This document shows positions 36,986 through 45,778 of a stretch of 64,000 nt of DNA, in pieces (position 1 is the first letter of the stretch; the number at the start of each line of letters is the position of its first letter). The stretch covers positions 558,001-622,000 of the forward strand of contig CBDCKA010000002.1 of assembly GCA_965218055.1 (NCBI GenBank), given 5' to 3'. A model generated the notes under the pieces. That model searched no databases. It saw nothing but the letters and a program-made list of their open reading frames with translations, and was not told the origin of the DNA. The position numbers and the translations under genes were made by a program. Origin of the DNA: CBDBKE01 sp965218055. Lineage in GTDB: Bacteria > Acidobacteriota > Terriglobia > JAJPHL01 > JAPKYU01.

Positions 36986-37840
36986 TCAGTGGCAGGGGAG
37001 GGGGGCTATAGCCCCCGGCGCCGGGGGCCTATAGCCGAGCGCCGAGTGCGGCCGCACCGTGTTGTATTGCACCCTCCACTGTTCAATCACCACCTGTGCC
37101 TCCTTCAACGAGTAGAAGATCTCTCCATTCAGGCATTCGTCCCGCAGCTTCCCATTGAAACTCTCGCAGTACCCGTTCTCCCAGGGACTGCCCGGTTCGA
37201 TGTACAGTGTCCCTGTCCCTAGATTTGCCAACCACTGGCGCAGTTCTTGGGCGATGAACTCGGGACCATTGTCGGATCGAATCTGTTCCGGTATCCCTCG
37301 CCACAACATCACGTCCGACAACGCCTCAATGATTTGTTGGCTGCCCATCCTCCGCTCCACCCGGATCGCCAGGCATTCCCGCGTGTACTCATCCAGCAAG
37401 GTCAGCAGCCGCAGCGTTCTCCCCTCGTGCGTTCTGGCACTCATGAAGTCGTAGCTCCAAACGTGGTTCGGTCGCTCCGGCCGTAGTCGCACACAGGAGC
37501 CGTCGTTCAACCACAACCGACCCCGGGGCTTCTGTTTTTGCGGCACTTTCAGCCCCTCGCGCCGCCAGATTTGCTGTACTCGATCCTTGCCCACTTCCCA
37601 TCCCACGCCCCGCAGTAAAGCGGTGATCCGGCGGTACCCATACCGCCCATACTTCGTTGCCAGGGCAATGACAGCTCGCGTCAGCTTTTCTTCGTCCAGC
37701 CGAGGATTCGGTTCCTATCGTTGCGTCCCTCTCCATTGCCCCAGCAGCCGGCAGGCATACCGTTCCGACAACCCGTGTTGCTCCCGCGCATGCTCTACCG
37801 CACAACGCCGCCGCTCAGGGCTTAGAAGTTTCCCTGTGCC
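36986..37840 (-). pseudogene. IS407-like transposase OrfB with in-frame amber codon
   Basis: The frame encodes LSPERRRCAVEHAREQHGLS, then GQWRGTQR followed by TAG (37715-37717) and EPNPRLDEEKLTR. The remnant at 22871-23318 has Tyr (TAC) at this point, so this is a nonsense substitution. Downstream, the DDE core is whole: VWSYDFMSAR, IRSDNGPEFIA and WENGYCESFNGK, ending at 36986. Without readthrough only a short N-terminal piece is made. Confidence 0.85.
37004..37036. repeat. Near-perfect GC-rich palindrome at the orfB 3' end
   Basis: GGCTATAGCCCCCGGC is followed at once by its reverse complement with one extra C (37004-37036). It lies in the last codons of orfB (YRPPAPGAIAPLP). It would form a very stable hairpin in RNA from either strand and may block transcription through the element's end. 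Confidence 0.6.
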
Positions 37841-38061
37841 ACATCCCGCAGCACCTGCTTCTCCAGCGACAGCTCCGCGACCAGTCGCTTCAGGCGAGTG
37901 TTCTCCTTCTCCAATTCCTTCAGCCGTTTCGCCTGATCCAGCTTCAGCCCCCCATATTCCTTCCGCCACCGGTAGTAGGTCTGGGTGTGGATTCCGGCTT
38001 CTTTGCAGGCTTGGGGCGCAGTCTTCCCGTTCGCCATCTGCACTTCTATCTGCCGTAGCAC
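37822..38061 (-). CDS. IS407-like transposase OrfA
   Basis: The frame reads MLRQIEVQMANGKTAPQACK, then GIHTQTYYRWRKEYGGLKLD and a leucine-zipper segment KRLKELEKENTRLKRLVAEL, ending DVAQGNF. This is a typical OrfA with helix-turn-helix and zipper. The protein may start further upstream, as in the remnant at 22934 (MSIKKYKPEQIVAVL), where here the upstream codons are disturbed. Confidence 0.85.
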   Translation of the reverse strand: MLRQIEVQMANGKTAPQACKEAGIHTQTYYRWRKEYGGLKLDQAKRLKELEKENTRLKRLVAELSLEKQVLRDVAQGNF

Positions 38062-38326
38062 CGCTACAATCTGCTCCGGCTTGTAACTCCTTGTCGGCTT
38101 GACCTCACTTCCTCCTCAAGTGGATTCTCTCTCTTTCCACTTGGTACAAAAAGCGCCGGTCAGGTCAGGATGACGAAAACGACAACGCCGCTTTCCATAT
38201 GTGAATTTACCAGCGACGAAATGACGAACTCGGCAAGAGAAGGGAAGCTAGATCGTGATGTTGTCGCTGCAGTTGCTGCAGAACTGCCAGATACTGATCA
38301 ACACGATGCCAGTGGGAGGACATAAC

Positions 38327-39818
38327 GTGAGAAAGATACTGATCGGCATAGCGGCGATCATCGCATTGCTCGGCGTTGTCGTGGTCGTCAAGACGCTCAC
38401 CTTCTCGTCGAAACAGCGGAGGGTCGCGCCAGTGGAGCCGCCCAAGGTCGATGCCGATGCTCTCGCCTCGCGCCTGGCCAAGGCGGTTCGTTTCCGGACC
38501 ATTTCCCACCAGAATCCAGCAGATAACGACCCAGCCGAGCTACTCGCTTTCCATCGTTGGCTTGAGAAGACCTACCCGGCCGTTCACCGTGTCTTAAAGC
38601 GGGAAGCCGTCAATGAGTACAGCTTGCTTTACACCTGGAAAGGCCAGAATCCTTCGCTGGAGCCGGTGATCTTCCTCGCCCACATGGATGTGGCACCGGT
38701 TGACGCTGGAACTGAGAGTGACTGGGCGAGGCCACCATATGACGGTACCATTTCGGACGGTTTCATCTGGGGCCGCGGTACCTTGGACATGAAGGGGATT
38801 CTTGGTCGGCATAATGGAGGCGATTGAACATAGGGTTGCCGAAGGGCACCAACCGCGTCGCACCATCATGCTCGGGTTCGGCCACGATGAAGAAGTCGGC
38901 GGGCTGAACGGGGCTGTCAAGATTGTTGAACTGTTGAAAAGCCGTGGTGTCCACCTAAAGTGGATCATTGACGAAGGAGCCGCTATAACCCGCGGCGTGA
39001 TCCCCGGTATAGATGGACCCGTTGCCCTCCTCGGCATTTCTGAGAAGGGCTACGTTACGCTGGAACTCATTGCGTGCGGGAAGGGCGGGCATACCTCCAT
39101 GCCGCCCTATGACACGGCGGTGACCCGGCTCGCCCGGGCCACTATCAAGCTTCAGAAGAACCCGTTTCCTGTGAGCATGGAAGGACCGGTGAGTCAAATG
39201 CTGGACACGCTGGGACCTGAATTGCCTCTTACGGCTCGGGCAGTGCTAGCAAACCGATGGCTCTTCGGGCCCTTGATTGCCCCCGCGCTGTCCAGGTGGT
39301 ATCGGTCTAACGCTGACGCAAGCAAGGGGATCAATGCAATGTTCAGGACCACTGTTGCAACGACCATGCTGCAAGGTAGCAGCAAGGAAAACGTCCTGCC
39401 TATTGAAGCAAGGGCACTTGTAAATGTCCGCGTTCATCCTCGAGACACTGTGCAAAGCGTCTTGGAGCACATCCGCGAGCTGTTCAAGGATGATCCGAAT
39501 GTCACAGTGAAAATCCATGCCGACTCTCCTCATGTGAGCGATCCTTCCCCTGTCTCGAGAACCGACACCGAGGGCTACAGGACTATCGAGCGGACCGTGC
39601 GTGAAGTGTTTTCCGAAGCTGTGGTCACACCCTATCCGGTGATTGCCGCAACCGACTCCCGCCACTTTGGCCAGTTGGCGGATGGCATCTACCGCTTTGG
39701 CCCATTTGTTCTCCATCCAGAGGATCTGAAACTCCCTCACGGTACAAACGAGCGCATTGGCGTCGAAGGCTTCGCCAATGTCGTTCGCTTCTACATCCGG
39801 TTGATCGACAACGTATAG
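38327..39818 (+). pseudogene. M20-family peptidase, PM20D1/carboxypeptidase S-like, one frameshift
   Basis: GTG 38327 has GGAGG at the right distance. The N-terminus is a membrane anchor (ILIGIAAIIALLGVVVVVKT). Zinc-peptidase motifs follow in order: FLAHMDVAPV, WGRGTLDMKG, GHDEEVGG and late LPHGTNERIGVEGF. Between DMKGIL and VGIMEAIEHR there is one extra base (near 38800), so it splits into frames 38327-38827 and 38802-39818. Without it the protein is about 497 residues, the normal length. PM20D1 relatives join or cleave N-fatty-acyl amino acids and carboxypeptidase S cleaves peptides. It leads a tight five-gene operon. Base-calling error or a recent mutation would both explain the break. Confidence 0.85.
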
Positions 39819-39828
39819 GAGGAGGACG

Positions 39829-41868
39829 ATGAGTAGGAAACGGAAGGTTTATTGGACTGCTGCCATTGCTTTCGTAGTCGTTGTAGCGTTTGTCATTGCC
39901 GTCGGTTGGTACGCATCCGAGCAAGTCATCCATCCGGTGGAGAACCAATCTCCTTACTTACCGGAACACTACAACCTGCCACTGGAGAAAGTACACTGTC
40001 AGAGCCGGGATGGTCTGAGGCTAGCTGGTTGGTTCGTTTCCGGCACCAACGGCGCGACTGTTGTCCTGGTTCATGGCAGGGGTGGCTACAAGGATTGGAT
40101 GCTACCCCACGCCGACTATCTGCATAAGGCCGGCTTCTCTGCCCTGCTGTTCGATTATAGGTATCGCGGTGAGAGCGAGGGGGACGCGCAAACGCTCGGC
40201 GCCAAGGAATCGTGGGACATTCAAAGTGCGGTGGACTATCTCAGGACGCGCCCCGATGTAGACCCGGAGCGTATCGGCGTGCAGGGGAATTCCATGGGTG
40301 CCGCATCGGCCATACTGGCTGCATCCGAAAAGCCGGAAATCAAAGGAGTGATCGCCCAAATTCCCTTCACAAGCATCAATGACATTCTCTGCCATTCGTT
40401 CAAGTACCAATTCGGACTGCCTTGTTTCCCCTTTGCGTATGTCACGAAGTGGATTTCGGAGCTTCGTTTGGGAGTTGATTTGGACAAGGTGGCCCCGGTT
40501 GAGGTTATAGGCGGCATCAGTCCGCGCCCGGTGTTCCTGATTGATGAGGGCATGGACACAGTGTTTCCCTGTAACTCAGTGGAAACTCTCTACGTGGCGG
40601 CAGGGGATCCCAAAACGTTCTGGATGGTCCCTGACGCAACCCACGGCAAAGGCTGGGAGACTGCCCCCGAGGAGTATGAGCGTCGGGTCTTGGCCTTCTG
40701 GCGACAGACCTTCGGGATTGCCCATCCAGAGTTACCAAGCGATAGCAAAATGAAAACGAACGCTTCAGCAGAACGCTCTAATCAAGCATCGGCCTCGGCG
40801 GGCCACCCAACACCTCCGCTGGTCTTCATTCACGGTTTCAAAGGGAGCACCCTATTGGAACCCAAGGGCAGCCTGCGTTGGCTCACCTGGTGGCAGGCGC
40901 TCGGATTCGCCTCTCCTGACTTGAGCTTGCCTTTGCATTGGAACGGTGACGTTCAGCGGCGCGATGATCTGGTCGTGGGAGCGCCGCTGCGCACCGTGGC
41001 CAGACGAGACATCTACGACTCGTTCCTGGATCGGGCCTCGCGCTCCCGGCTCCCCTTTTATCCATTCGCGTACGACTGGCGTCGGGACAATCTCCCAAAT
41101 ACTCAAAGGTTCGTAGAGTTTCTGGAGACAATCAGCGAGCAGAACGGTGATGCCAAGGTTCAGGTCGTGGCCCATAGCATGGGCGGCCTTATCAGCTTTG
41201 CTGCGCTGAACCAGCGTCCGGATCTGTTTCACAGTGTTCTGTTCGCTGGTGTGCCGTTTGGCCACAGCGTCAGCTTCTTGGATGATATGCACGCCGGCAC
41301 GGCAACGGGCCTAAACAGACGCATCCTGAGCCCGAACGTATTGTTTACGTTCCCGTCACGGTACTGCTTTTTTCCCGTGGATGCCCAGCAATCAGGCCTC
41401 GTGGAACTGGACGGGAATCGCATCACACACGACTGGTACTCAGCAAACGATTGGGAACGTCACAAACTAGGGATCTTCGGCGCTGTCGATTCCTCCCAGG
41501 TGACCGAGGAACAGCGGTCTCACCTCCGCAACGCACTCCGACGTGCACGTGATTTCAGGCGCCTGCTTGTGTGCAAGAAAGAGGAGTCATTTAAGTATCC
41601 GCCAATCGCGGTGTTGGCCAGCGACACACGTCTGACTCTGTCTACCGTTATACGGCATGGACCACATGCCGTGAGAGGGTGGGATTTCCAGACAGCTCCT
41701 CGGGAACCCGGCGATGGCCGTGTCGAATTTGCGAAGGCCATGCCGCCTGAAGGGGTGCCGTACACCGTGCACAAGACAGTACGTGAGCACGGAGAGCTAT
41801 TGAAAGATACAGGGCAGGTTTGGGCAATCCTGGAGCGGTTGTGTGTCGGCGACCAACTAAGCCAATGA
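39829..41868 (+). CDS. Tandem alpha/beta-hydrolase fusion, membrane-anchored
   Basis: The start at ATG 39829 follows AGGAGGA. The 679-residue protein begins with an anchor helix (WTAAIAFVVVVAFVIAVGWY). Domain 1 (about residues 45-305) is a serine hydrolase with VVLVHGRGGYKDW, the nucleophile elbow GNSMGAASA and a late DATHGKGW His. Domain 2 (from about residue 331) is LCAT/lipase-like: LVFIHGFKGSTLLEPKG, PFAYDWRRDN and the elbow VVAHSMGGLIS. A linker rich in Ser, Ala and Asn joins them. Each part resembles a full enzyme, so this is a natural fusion of two esterase/acyltransferase modules. The M20 gene is 10 bp upstream and the next gene overlaps its stop. The substrate is probably a lipid or acyl ester; this is inference. 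Confidence 0.85.
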   Translation: MSRKRKVYWTAAIAFVVVVAFVIAVGWYASEQVIHPVENQSPYLPEHYNLPLEKVHCQSRDGLRLAGWFVSGTNGATVVLVHGRGGYKDWMLPHADYLHKAGFSALLFDYRYRGESEGDAQTLGAKESWDIQSAVDYLRTRPDVDPERIGVQGNSMGAASAILAASEKPEIKGVIAQIPFTSINDILCHSFKYQFGLPCFPFAYVTKWISELRLGVDLDKVAPVEVIGGISPRPVFLIDEGMDTVFPCNSVETLYVAAGDPKTFWMVPDATHGKGWETAPEEYERRVLAFWRQTFGIAHPELPSDSKMKTNASAERSNQASASAGHPTPPLVFIHGFKGSTLLEPKGSLRWLTWWQALGFASPDLSLPLHWNGDVQRRDDLVVGAPLRTVARRDIYDSFLDRASRSRLPFYPFAYDWRRDNLPNTQRFVEFLETISEQNGDAKVQVVAHSMGGLISFAALNQRPDLFHSVLFAGVPFGHSVSFLDDMHAGTATGLNRRILSPNVLFTFPSRYCFFPVDAQQSGLVELDGNRITHDWYSANDWERHKLGIFGAVDSSQVTEEQRSHLRNALRRARDFRRLLVCKKEESFKYPPIAVLASDTRLTLSTVIRHGPHAVRGWDFQTAPREPGDGRVEFAKAMPPEGVPYTVHKTVREHGELLKDTGQVWAILERLCVGDQLSQ

Positions 41869-42209
41869 AATTACCTTCGGTTGGCCCGCGACGGAAGGAC
41901 GTTCTATTGAAGAAGAACCTCGTTATGGGCTTCCTGCTCTGCTTCCTGAGCCTTATTGCCGGAGCGGCTGCAATTGTTCTGGCTGAGTTCGGTTACCCGG
42001 TCTGGATCTTCGTGGTGCTACTAGGCTGGCTCTTGACGTTCGGTCTGCCTAGCCTCTGCGCCGTACTCCTTTTGACCCACTTCTGGGAGGGGTTACCATT
42101 TGCCGGATTTCTCGTCTCGGCCACCGTCCTTGCATTACTTTTTCAGTGCACTGCGGTCTGGCTGTTTCGACTGGCAATCGCACGCCTGCGGACGGGGAAG
42201 TCAACGTGA
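41865..42209 (+). CDS. Small integral membrane protein, unknown function
   Basis: ATG 41865 overlaps the previous stop (ATGA), so I take this start over 41820. The 114-residue protein has three predicted membrane segments: LVMGFLLCFLSLIAGAAAIV, VWIFVVLLGWLLTFGLPSLC and AGFLVSATVLALLFQCTAVW. No conserved family is recognised. The stop overlaps the GTG start of the amidohydrolase gene. The overlaps on both sides argue that it is a real member of the operon, perhaps a membrane partner of the neighbouring hydrolases. Confidence 0.7.
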   Translation: MKLPSVGPRRKDVLLKKNLVMGFLLCFLSLIAGAAAIVLAEFGYPVWIFVVLLGWLLTFGLPSLCAVLLLTHFWEGLPFAGFLVSATVLALLFQCTAVWLFRLAIARLRTGKST

Positions 42210-43255
42210 AACTTAGCAGACGCAGCTTTCTCGGCGGCCTCGGGCTAGGGACAGCAGGTCTCGCCTTGGAGGGTATGCCTTCTGAGGACACTAAGGTCCC
42301 AGTTTATGACTTCCATGTCCATCTCTTGGGAATGGGCACTGGCGGCACGGGTTGCTTCCTCTCAGACCTAGTGCGAAAGCACTGGAATTTCCCGTTTTTC
42401 CTCAAGCTGCTGGGACTCCGAAAACAGCACCTGGATCAGGACTTTGTCGTAGCACTCGTTCAGCAGCTTCGCGGTTCCTCAACCACGAAGGCCGTGTTGC
42501 TCGCCCATGATGGGCGCTACGACCGCCAGGGGCGCCTCGATCGCGAGGCGACAAACGTCTACGTCCCCAATGAGTACCTCTTCCGCGTGGCCGCGGAGCA
42601 TCCGGATCTCTTCATCCCCTGTGCCTCAATCAACCCCAAGCGGCGCGACTGGATCGAGGAGGTTGACCGTTGTGCAGCAGGTGGCGCTCGTGTCCTAAAA
42701 GTCCATCCGCCGATCCAGGACGTGGACCCAGCGGAAGAGCGCTTTCGACCGTTCTATCGTCGCCTCGCCGAACACAGCATGATCCTCATGGTTCACACTG
42801 GGATGGAACCTGCGCCCGGCGTCGTCGGCCACGCGTTCAGTGATCCAGCGCGCCTCTCGACAGCCCTGGAGGAGGGCTGCACCGTCATCGCAGCTCACGC
42901 CGGCATGGGTGGGTTCTTCGACAAGAAGGAGGATTACCAGCACTTCTTCCCCAACCTTGTCCGCATGATGCGCCACTTCCCTAACCTCTACTGCGACACC
43001 TCCTTCATCGCTTCAATGTTGTACTGGCGCGCCTTTCCTCGCCTCCTGAAAGATAGGACGGTACTTGAGCGTACGGTCTATGCCAGCGATTGGCCGTGGC
43101 CGTCGAATGCTCTGGTCTTCTGGAGTCGCTTGGCTCCCAGCAAGCTACTTACTCTCTGTTCCGAGGTGAATCTCTTCGAGCGGGACTACCAACTTAAGCG
43201 TGCCCTTGGCCTGCCGGCAGCGGTCTTCGAGCGTGGTGCCCGGCTTCTTGCCTAA
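42206..43255 (+). CDS. Amidohydrolase-2-like metal-dependent hydrolase, Tat-exported
   Basis: GTG 42206 overlaps the upstream stop (GTGA). The 349-residue protein starts with a Tat signal (KLSRRSFLGGLGLGTAGLAL). The barrel motifs of the Amidohydro_2 group (PF04909) follow: VYDFHVHLLG (HxH), ARVLKVHPPIQDV, MILMVHTGMEPAPG, VIAAHAGMGGF and YASDWPWPSN (metal Asp). Such enzymes hydrolyse or decarboxylate small ring or amide compounds. Export with a membrane-anchored M20 peptidase and alpha/beta hydrolases encoded next to it suggests a periplasmic pathway. Substrate not known. Confidence 0.85.
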   Translation: MKLSRRSFLGGLGLGTAGLALEGMPSEDTKVPVYDFHVHLLGMGTGGTGCFLSDLVRKHWNFPFFLKLLGLRKQHLDQDFVVALVQQLRGSSTTKAVLLAHDGRYDRQGRLDREATNVYVPNEYLFRVAAEHPDLFIPCASINPKRRDWIEEVDRCAAGGARVLKVHPPIQDVDPAEERFRPFYRRLAEHSMILMVHTGMEPAPGVVGHAFSDPARLSTALEEGCTVIAAHAGMGGFFDKKEDYQHFFPNLVRMMRHFPNLYCDTSFIASMLYWRAFPRLLKDRTVLERTVYASDWPWPSNALVFWSRLAPSKLLTLCSEVNLFERDYQLKRALGLPAAVFERGARLLA

Positions 43256-43262
43256 TTGACAC

Positions 43263-44510
43263 ATGAGCAACATGGAGAACTCGATGCTGCGAATCTCATC
43301 TGACGAATATCAGCACCGTCTGGAGACCCTGCAAGCTAGTGTCCACAAAGCAGGGCTCGACCTCTTCATTGTCTCAGCGTTCGACAGCATCTACTACCTG
43401 ACCGGTGCTGGATTCGAGCCGCTGGAGCGCCCGTTCTTTCTCTTGATTCGTCCGCAACACGCTCCAATCCTGTTGGTACCCAAGCTCGACCACGAGCACA
43501 TGAAGAAGGCCCGCAACATCAAGGATAAGGAGCAAGACATTCAAACCTATTGGGAATATCCGTCCCCCCCTGGCCGTGGGTGGCCGGAAAGGCTCCGCGA
43601 GTTGATCGGCAACGCCAAACAGATCGGCGTCGAGCCCACGCTTCGCCAGGAGATTGCTGCAGAGCTGAAGGGCTACAACCCTAGCATCGAACCGCTGGTT
43701 GAACGGTTGCGCCTGATCAAATCCGAGACCGAAATCGCGATGATCCGACGCTCGGCGGGCTACGCTGACTTGGGAGTTCAGTGTCTCCTGGCTGCTTCCT
43801 ACTACGGCGCCACCGTTGCCGAGGGTTTTGCCCAAACTCGCGTCGTTACCTTGCGGACCATCCGTGAAGTCGATGATTGGGATCCTCTGACAACGAAAGT
43901 GTTGATGGCGACGTGGGCAGCCCCTCGCAGCGCCGAACCGCATTCGGTTCCTGACTTGTGCGATCAGCTTAACGAAGGACCGCATGTGGCCTTAGTGCTC
44001 ACGCGGGTCAACGGCTATGCGGCAGAGTGTGAGCGGACCTATTTCACCGCTCCGCCATCCCCGGAAATCAGGAAGGCGTTCGAGGTGATGAGACAAGCCC
44101 GCCGTATTGCCTTCGACAAGGTGCGTCCCGGCGTCGCGTGCAGCGAACTGGACTGTGCCGTCAACGATTTCCTTCAACAGGAAGGCTACAGCGGCGAAGA
44201 AGTGCGGCTACACCGAACCGGCCACGGGTTTGGCCTGGGAAATCACGAGGCTCCCTGGATCGCGCAGGGCAGCCCAGATATTCTCGCCGAGAATATGGTG
44301 ATCAGCATTGAGCCGGGAATCTACATGAAGGGAATCGGCGGCCTCCGTCATTCCGATACGGTCTTAGTAACCAAAGACGGCTCCGAGTTGCTCACTCACC
44401 TCCCGACGGACGTTGAATCACTGACAATCAAAGGCAGGAAACTATTTACACGCCTTAAGGGGCGCTGGGTGCGGCGAGCGTTACAACTAAGTCGGAAGTG
44501 CCATAATTAG
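43263..44510 (+). CDS. M24-family (creatinase/prolidase-like) protein lacking metal ligands
   Basis: The 415-residue protein has the two-domain layout: a creatinase-type N-terminal domain (GLDLFIVSAFDSIYYLTGAG) and a pita-bread domain. The His motif RTGHGFGLGNHEAPW and SIEPGIYMKGIGG are present. However, the first Asp ligand is replaced (VALVLTRVNGYAAECERTYF, with Glu in place of the second Asp), and the last Glu ligand is Ser (LRHSDTVLVT). It therefore probably does not bind the dinuclear metal of Xaa-Pro peptidases. Creatinase uses the same fold without metal, so a C-N hydrolase acting on a small molecule is plausible. It is the last gene of the operon, 7 bp after the amidohydrolase. Confidence 0.82.
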   Translation: MSNMENSMLRISSDEYQHRLETLQASVHKAGLDLFIVSAFDSIYYLTGAGFEPLERPFFLLIRPQHAPILLVPKLDHEHMKKARNIKDKEQDIQTYWEYPSPPGRGWPERLRELIGNAKQIGVEPTLRQEIAAELKGYNPSIEPLVERLRLIKSETEIAMIRRSAGYADLGVQCLLAASYYGATVAEGFAQTRVVTLRTIREVDDWDPLTTKVLMATWAAPRSAEPHSVPDLCDQLNEGPHVALVLTRVNGYAAECERTYFTAPPSPEIRKAFEVMRQARRIAFDKVRPGVACSELDCAVNDFLQQEGYSGEEVRLHRTGHGFGLGNHEAPWIAQGSPDILAENMVISIEPGIYMKGIGGLRHSDTVLVTKDGSELLTHLPTDVESLTIKGRKLFTRLKGRWVRRALQLSRKCHN

Positions 44511-44671
44511 AGCCGCTCAACCCCGTAATTCCAAGCGGACCGCGAGGTCGTCGGGAATCGGGGACTGCCTCAGTCTGCAACGCGCCCTGATGGTGCTCGG
44601 TGAATTGTTAGACGGCTGTTAGATGAGACAACTAAGGGGTTAGAGCATCCGGCCCTACCCCCTTGATTTCT

Positions 44672-44748
<77 letters not shown>

Positions 44749-45178
44749 GCCGTATCCTATCGCAGTGCGAAGGGCTCGTCAACCGCCCACCCGCTCCATG
44801 CCAAAATCCGCAACTCCGGCTACGAACGTCGCGACGTGGCGCGCTGTTGGCGGGAGCATGAATCGGAACCAGCGAGCGCGCGTGGCAGACGGACGCGGCG
44901 TGAGGGCCGGGGCCGCTCTGCCCCGTTCAAGCCGGTCCGCGATGGGAGCGTAGCCGAGAGGGACCAAAGCTGCTCGGTGCTACAATCTCACGAAAGTGAC
45001 ATCGCGGCGGCCGGCTTCTTGCTCGAGCAGGGCTGGGCCAACAGATTCCCACCTTTCTCCCGTTCCCGGCTCTTCCCGGATGGAGACCGCCGCGATCACC
45101 CGTCCGCGCAGTGGCTTTTTGGCGGGCTCCGTGTTAGATTGCTGCCCGCTCTCGAACATCAGCAATCTGCGAGGTCCT
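44749..45178 (+). promoter_or_regulatory. 430-bp intergenic stretch with possible promoter
   Basis: No gene is seen here. An extended -10-like TGCTACAAT lies at 44978-44986, about 190 bp before the gene at 45179, without a clear -35. The remainder is GC-rich with no repeats that I can identify. Confidence 0.35.
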
Positions 45179-45778
45179 ATGCGTAAAAAGGTCTGGAGTT
45201 CGTTTTTGTGGTTTCTAGTCGTCATCTTGGCGTGCCCGGTGGCCCGCGCCACGGTCCTCCAGAGGCTTTACCTGGACGACATGGTAGAGGAATCGGTTGT
45301 GGTCGTTCATGGCACCGTGCTCGGCTCTCGCGCCGAATGGAATGCGAGTCGAAGTTCCATCTGGACGGTCTACACAGTTCGTGCGCACCGGTACTTGAAG
45401 GGCTTCCTGGGGGAAACCTTTGAGTTTCGTGAGCCCGGAGGCACAGTGGGCAACGTGGGAATGTTTGTTGCCGGCGCGCCAGAATTCCGAACAGATGAAG
45501 AAGTGCTGCTGTTCTTGTGGGCGGATAGTCGCAACCGGCGCTACCAGTGCATTGGGCTGGAGCAAGGGGCCTTACGGGTGCGCCAAGATGGGGCTGTGAA
45601 GTTGGTGAATCGCAGCATTCCAACTCGCCTCGAGCGAACTGGCCGGGCAGCCGCTCCGATCAAGTCAGGGTTGGCGCCGATCTCCGGCACCAGCCGGGAG
45701 CTTGAGACCCTGCTGGGGGAGGTGGCGACCGCCCTGGCCCAGGCTGAGGCAGCTGCCGCCGGAAAGGAGGCACGCTAA
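45179..45778 (+). CDS. Secreted hypothetical protein, partner of the matrixin-like gene
   Basis: ATG 45179 is preceded by GAGG. The 199-residue product has a signal peptide (VWSSFLWFLVVILACPVARA). The mature part is beta-rich (LYLDDMVEESVVVVHGTVLG, TVYTVRAHRYLKGFLGETFE, FREPGGTVGNVG, DEEVLLFLW) and ends in a charged Ala-rich helix. Similar small proteins often precede matrixin-like peptidases in acidobacteria. The next gene starts in the stop codon (TAATG), so the two are coupled. It could be a chaperone, inhibitor or substrate of that peptidase; that is inference. Confidence 0.75.
   Translation: MRKKVWSSFLWFLVVILACPVARATVLQRLYLDDMVEESVVVVHGTVLGSRAEWNASRSSIWTVYTVRAHRYLKGFLGETFEFREPGGTVGNVGMFVAGAPEFRTDEEVLLFLWADSRNRRYQCIGLEQGALRVRQDGAVKLVNRSIPTRLERTGRAAAPIKSGLAPISGTSRELETLLGEVATALAQAEAAAAGKEAR

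Larger units (their letters stand above)
36916..38162 (-). mobile_element. IS407-like element (IS3 family), 1247 bp
   Basis: The ends are TGACCAGACCGATTTTTTGT at 36916 and its inverted counterpart TGACCGGCGCTTTTTGTACC read from 38162. GGTC flanks both sides (36912-36915 and 38163-38166), a 4-bp target duplication as expected for the IS407 group. It contains orfA and orfB on the minus strand. It landed between the divergent RND gene and the M20 peptidase gene. OrfB has an amber codon, so the copy is probably inactive. Confidence 0.9.
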
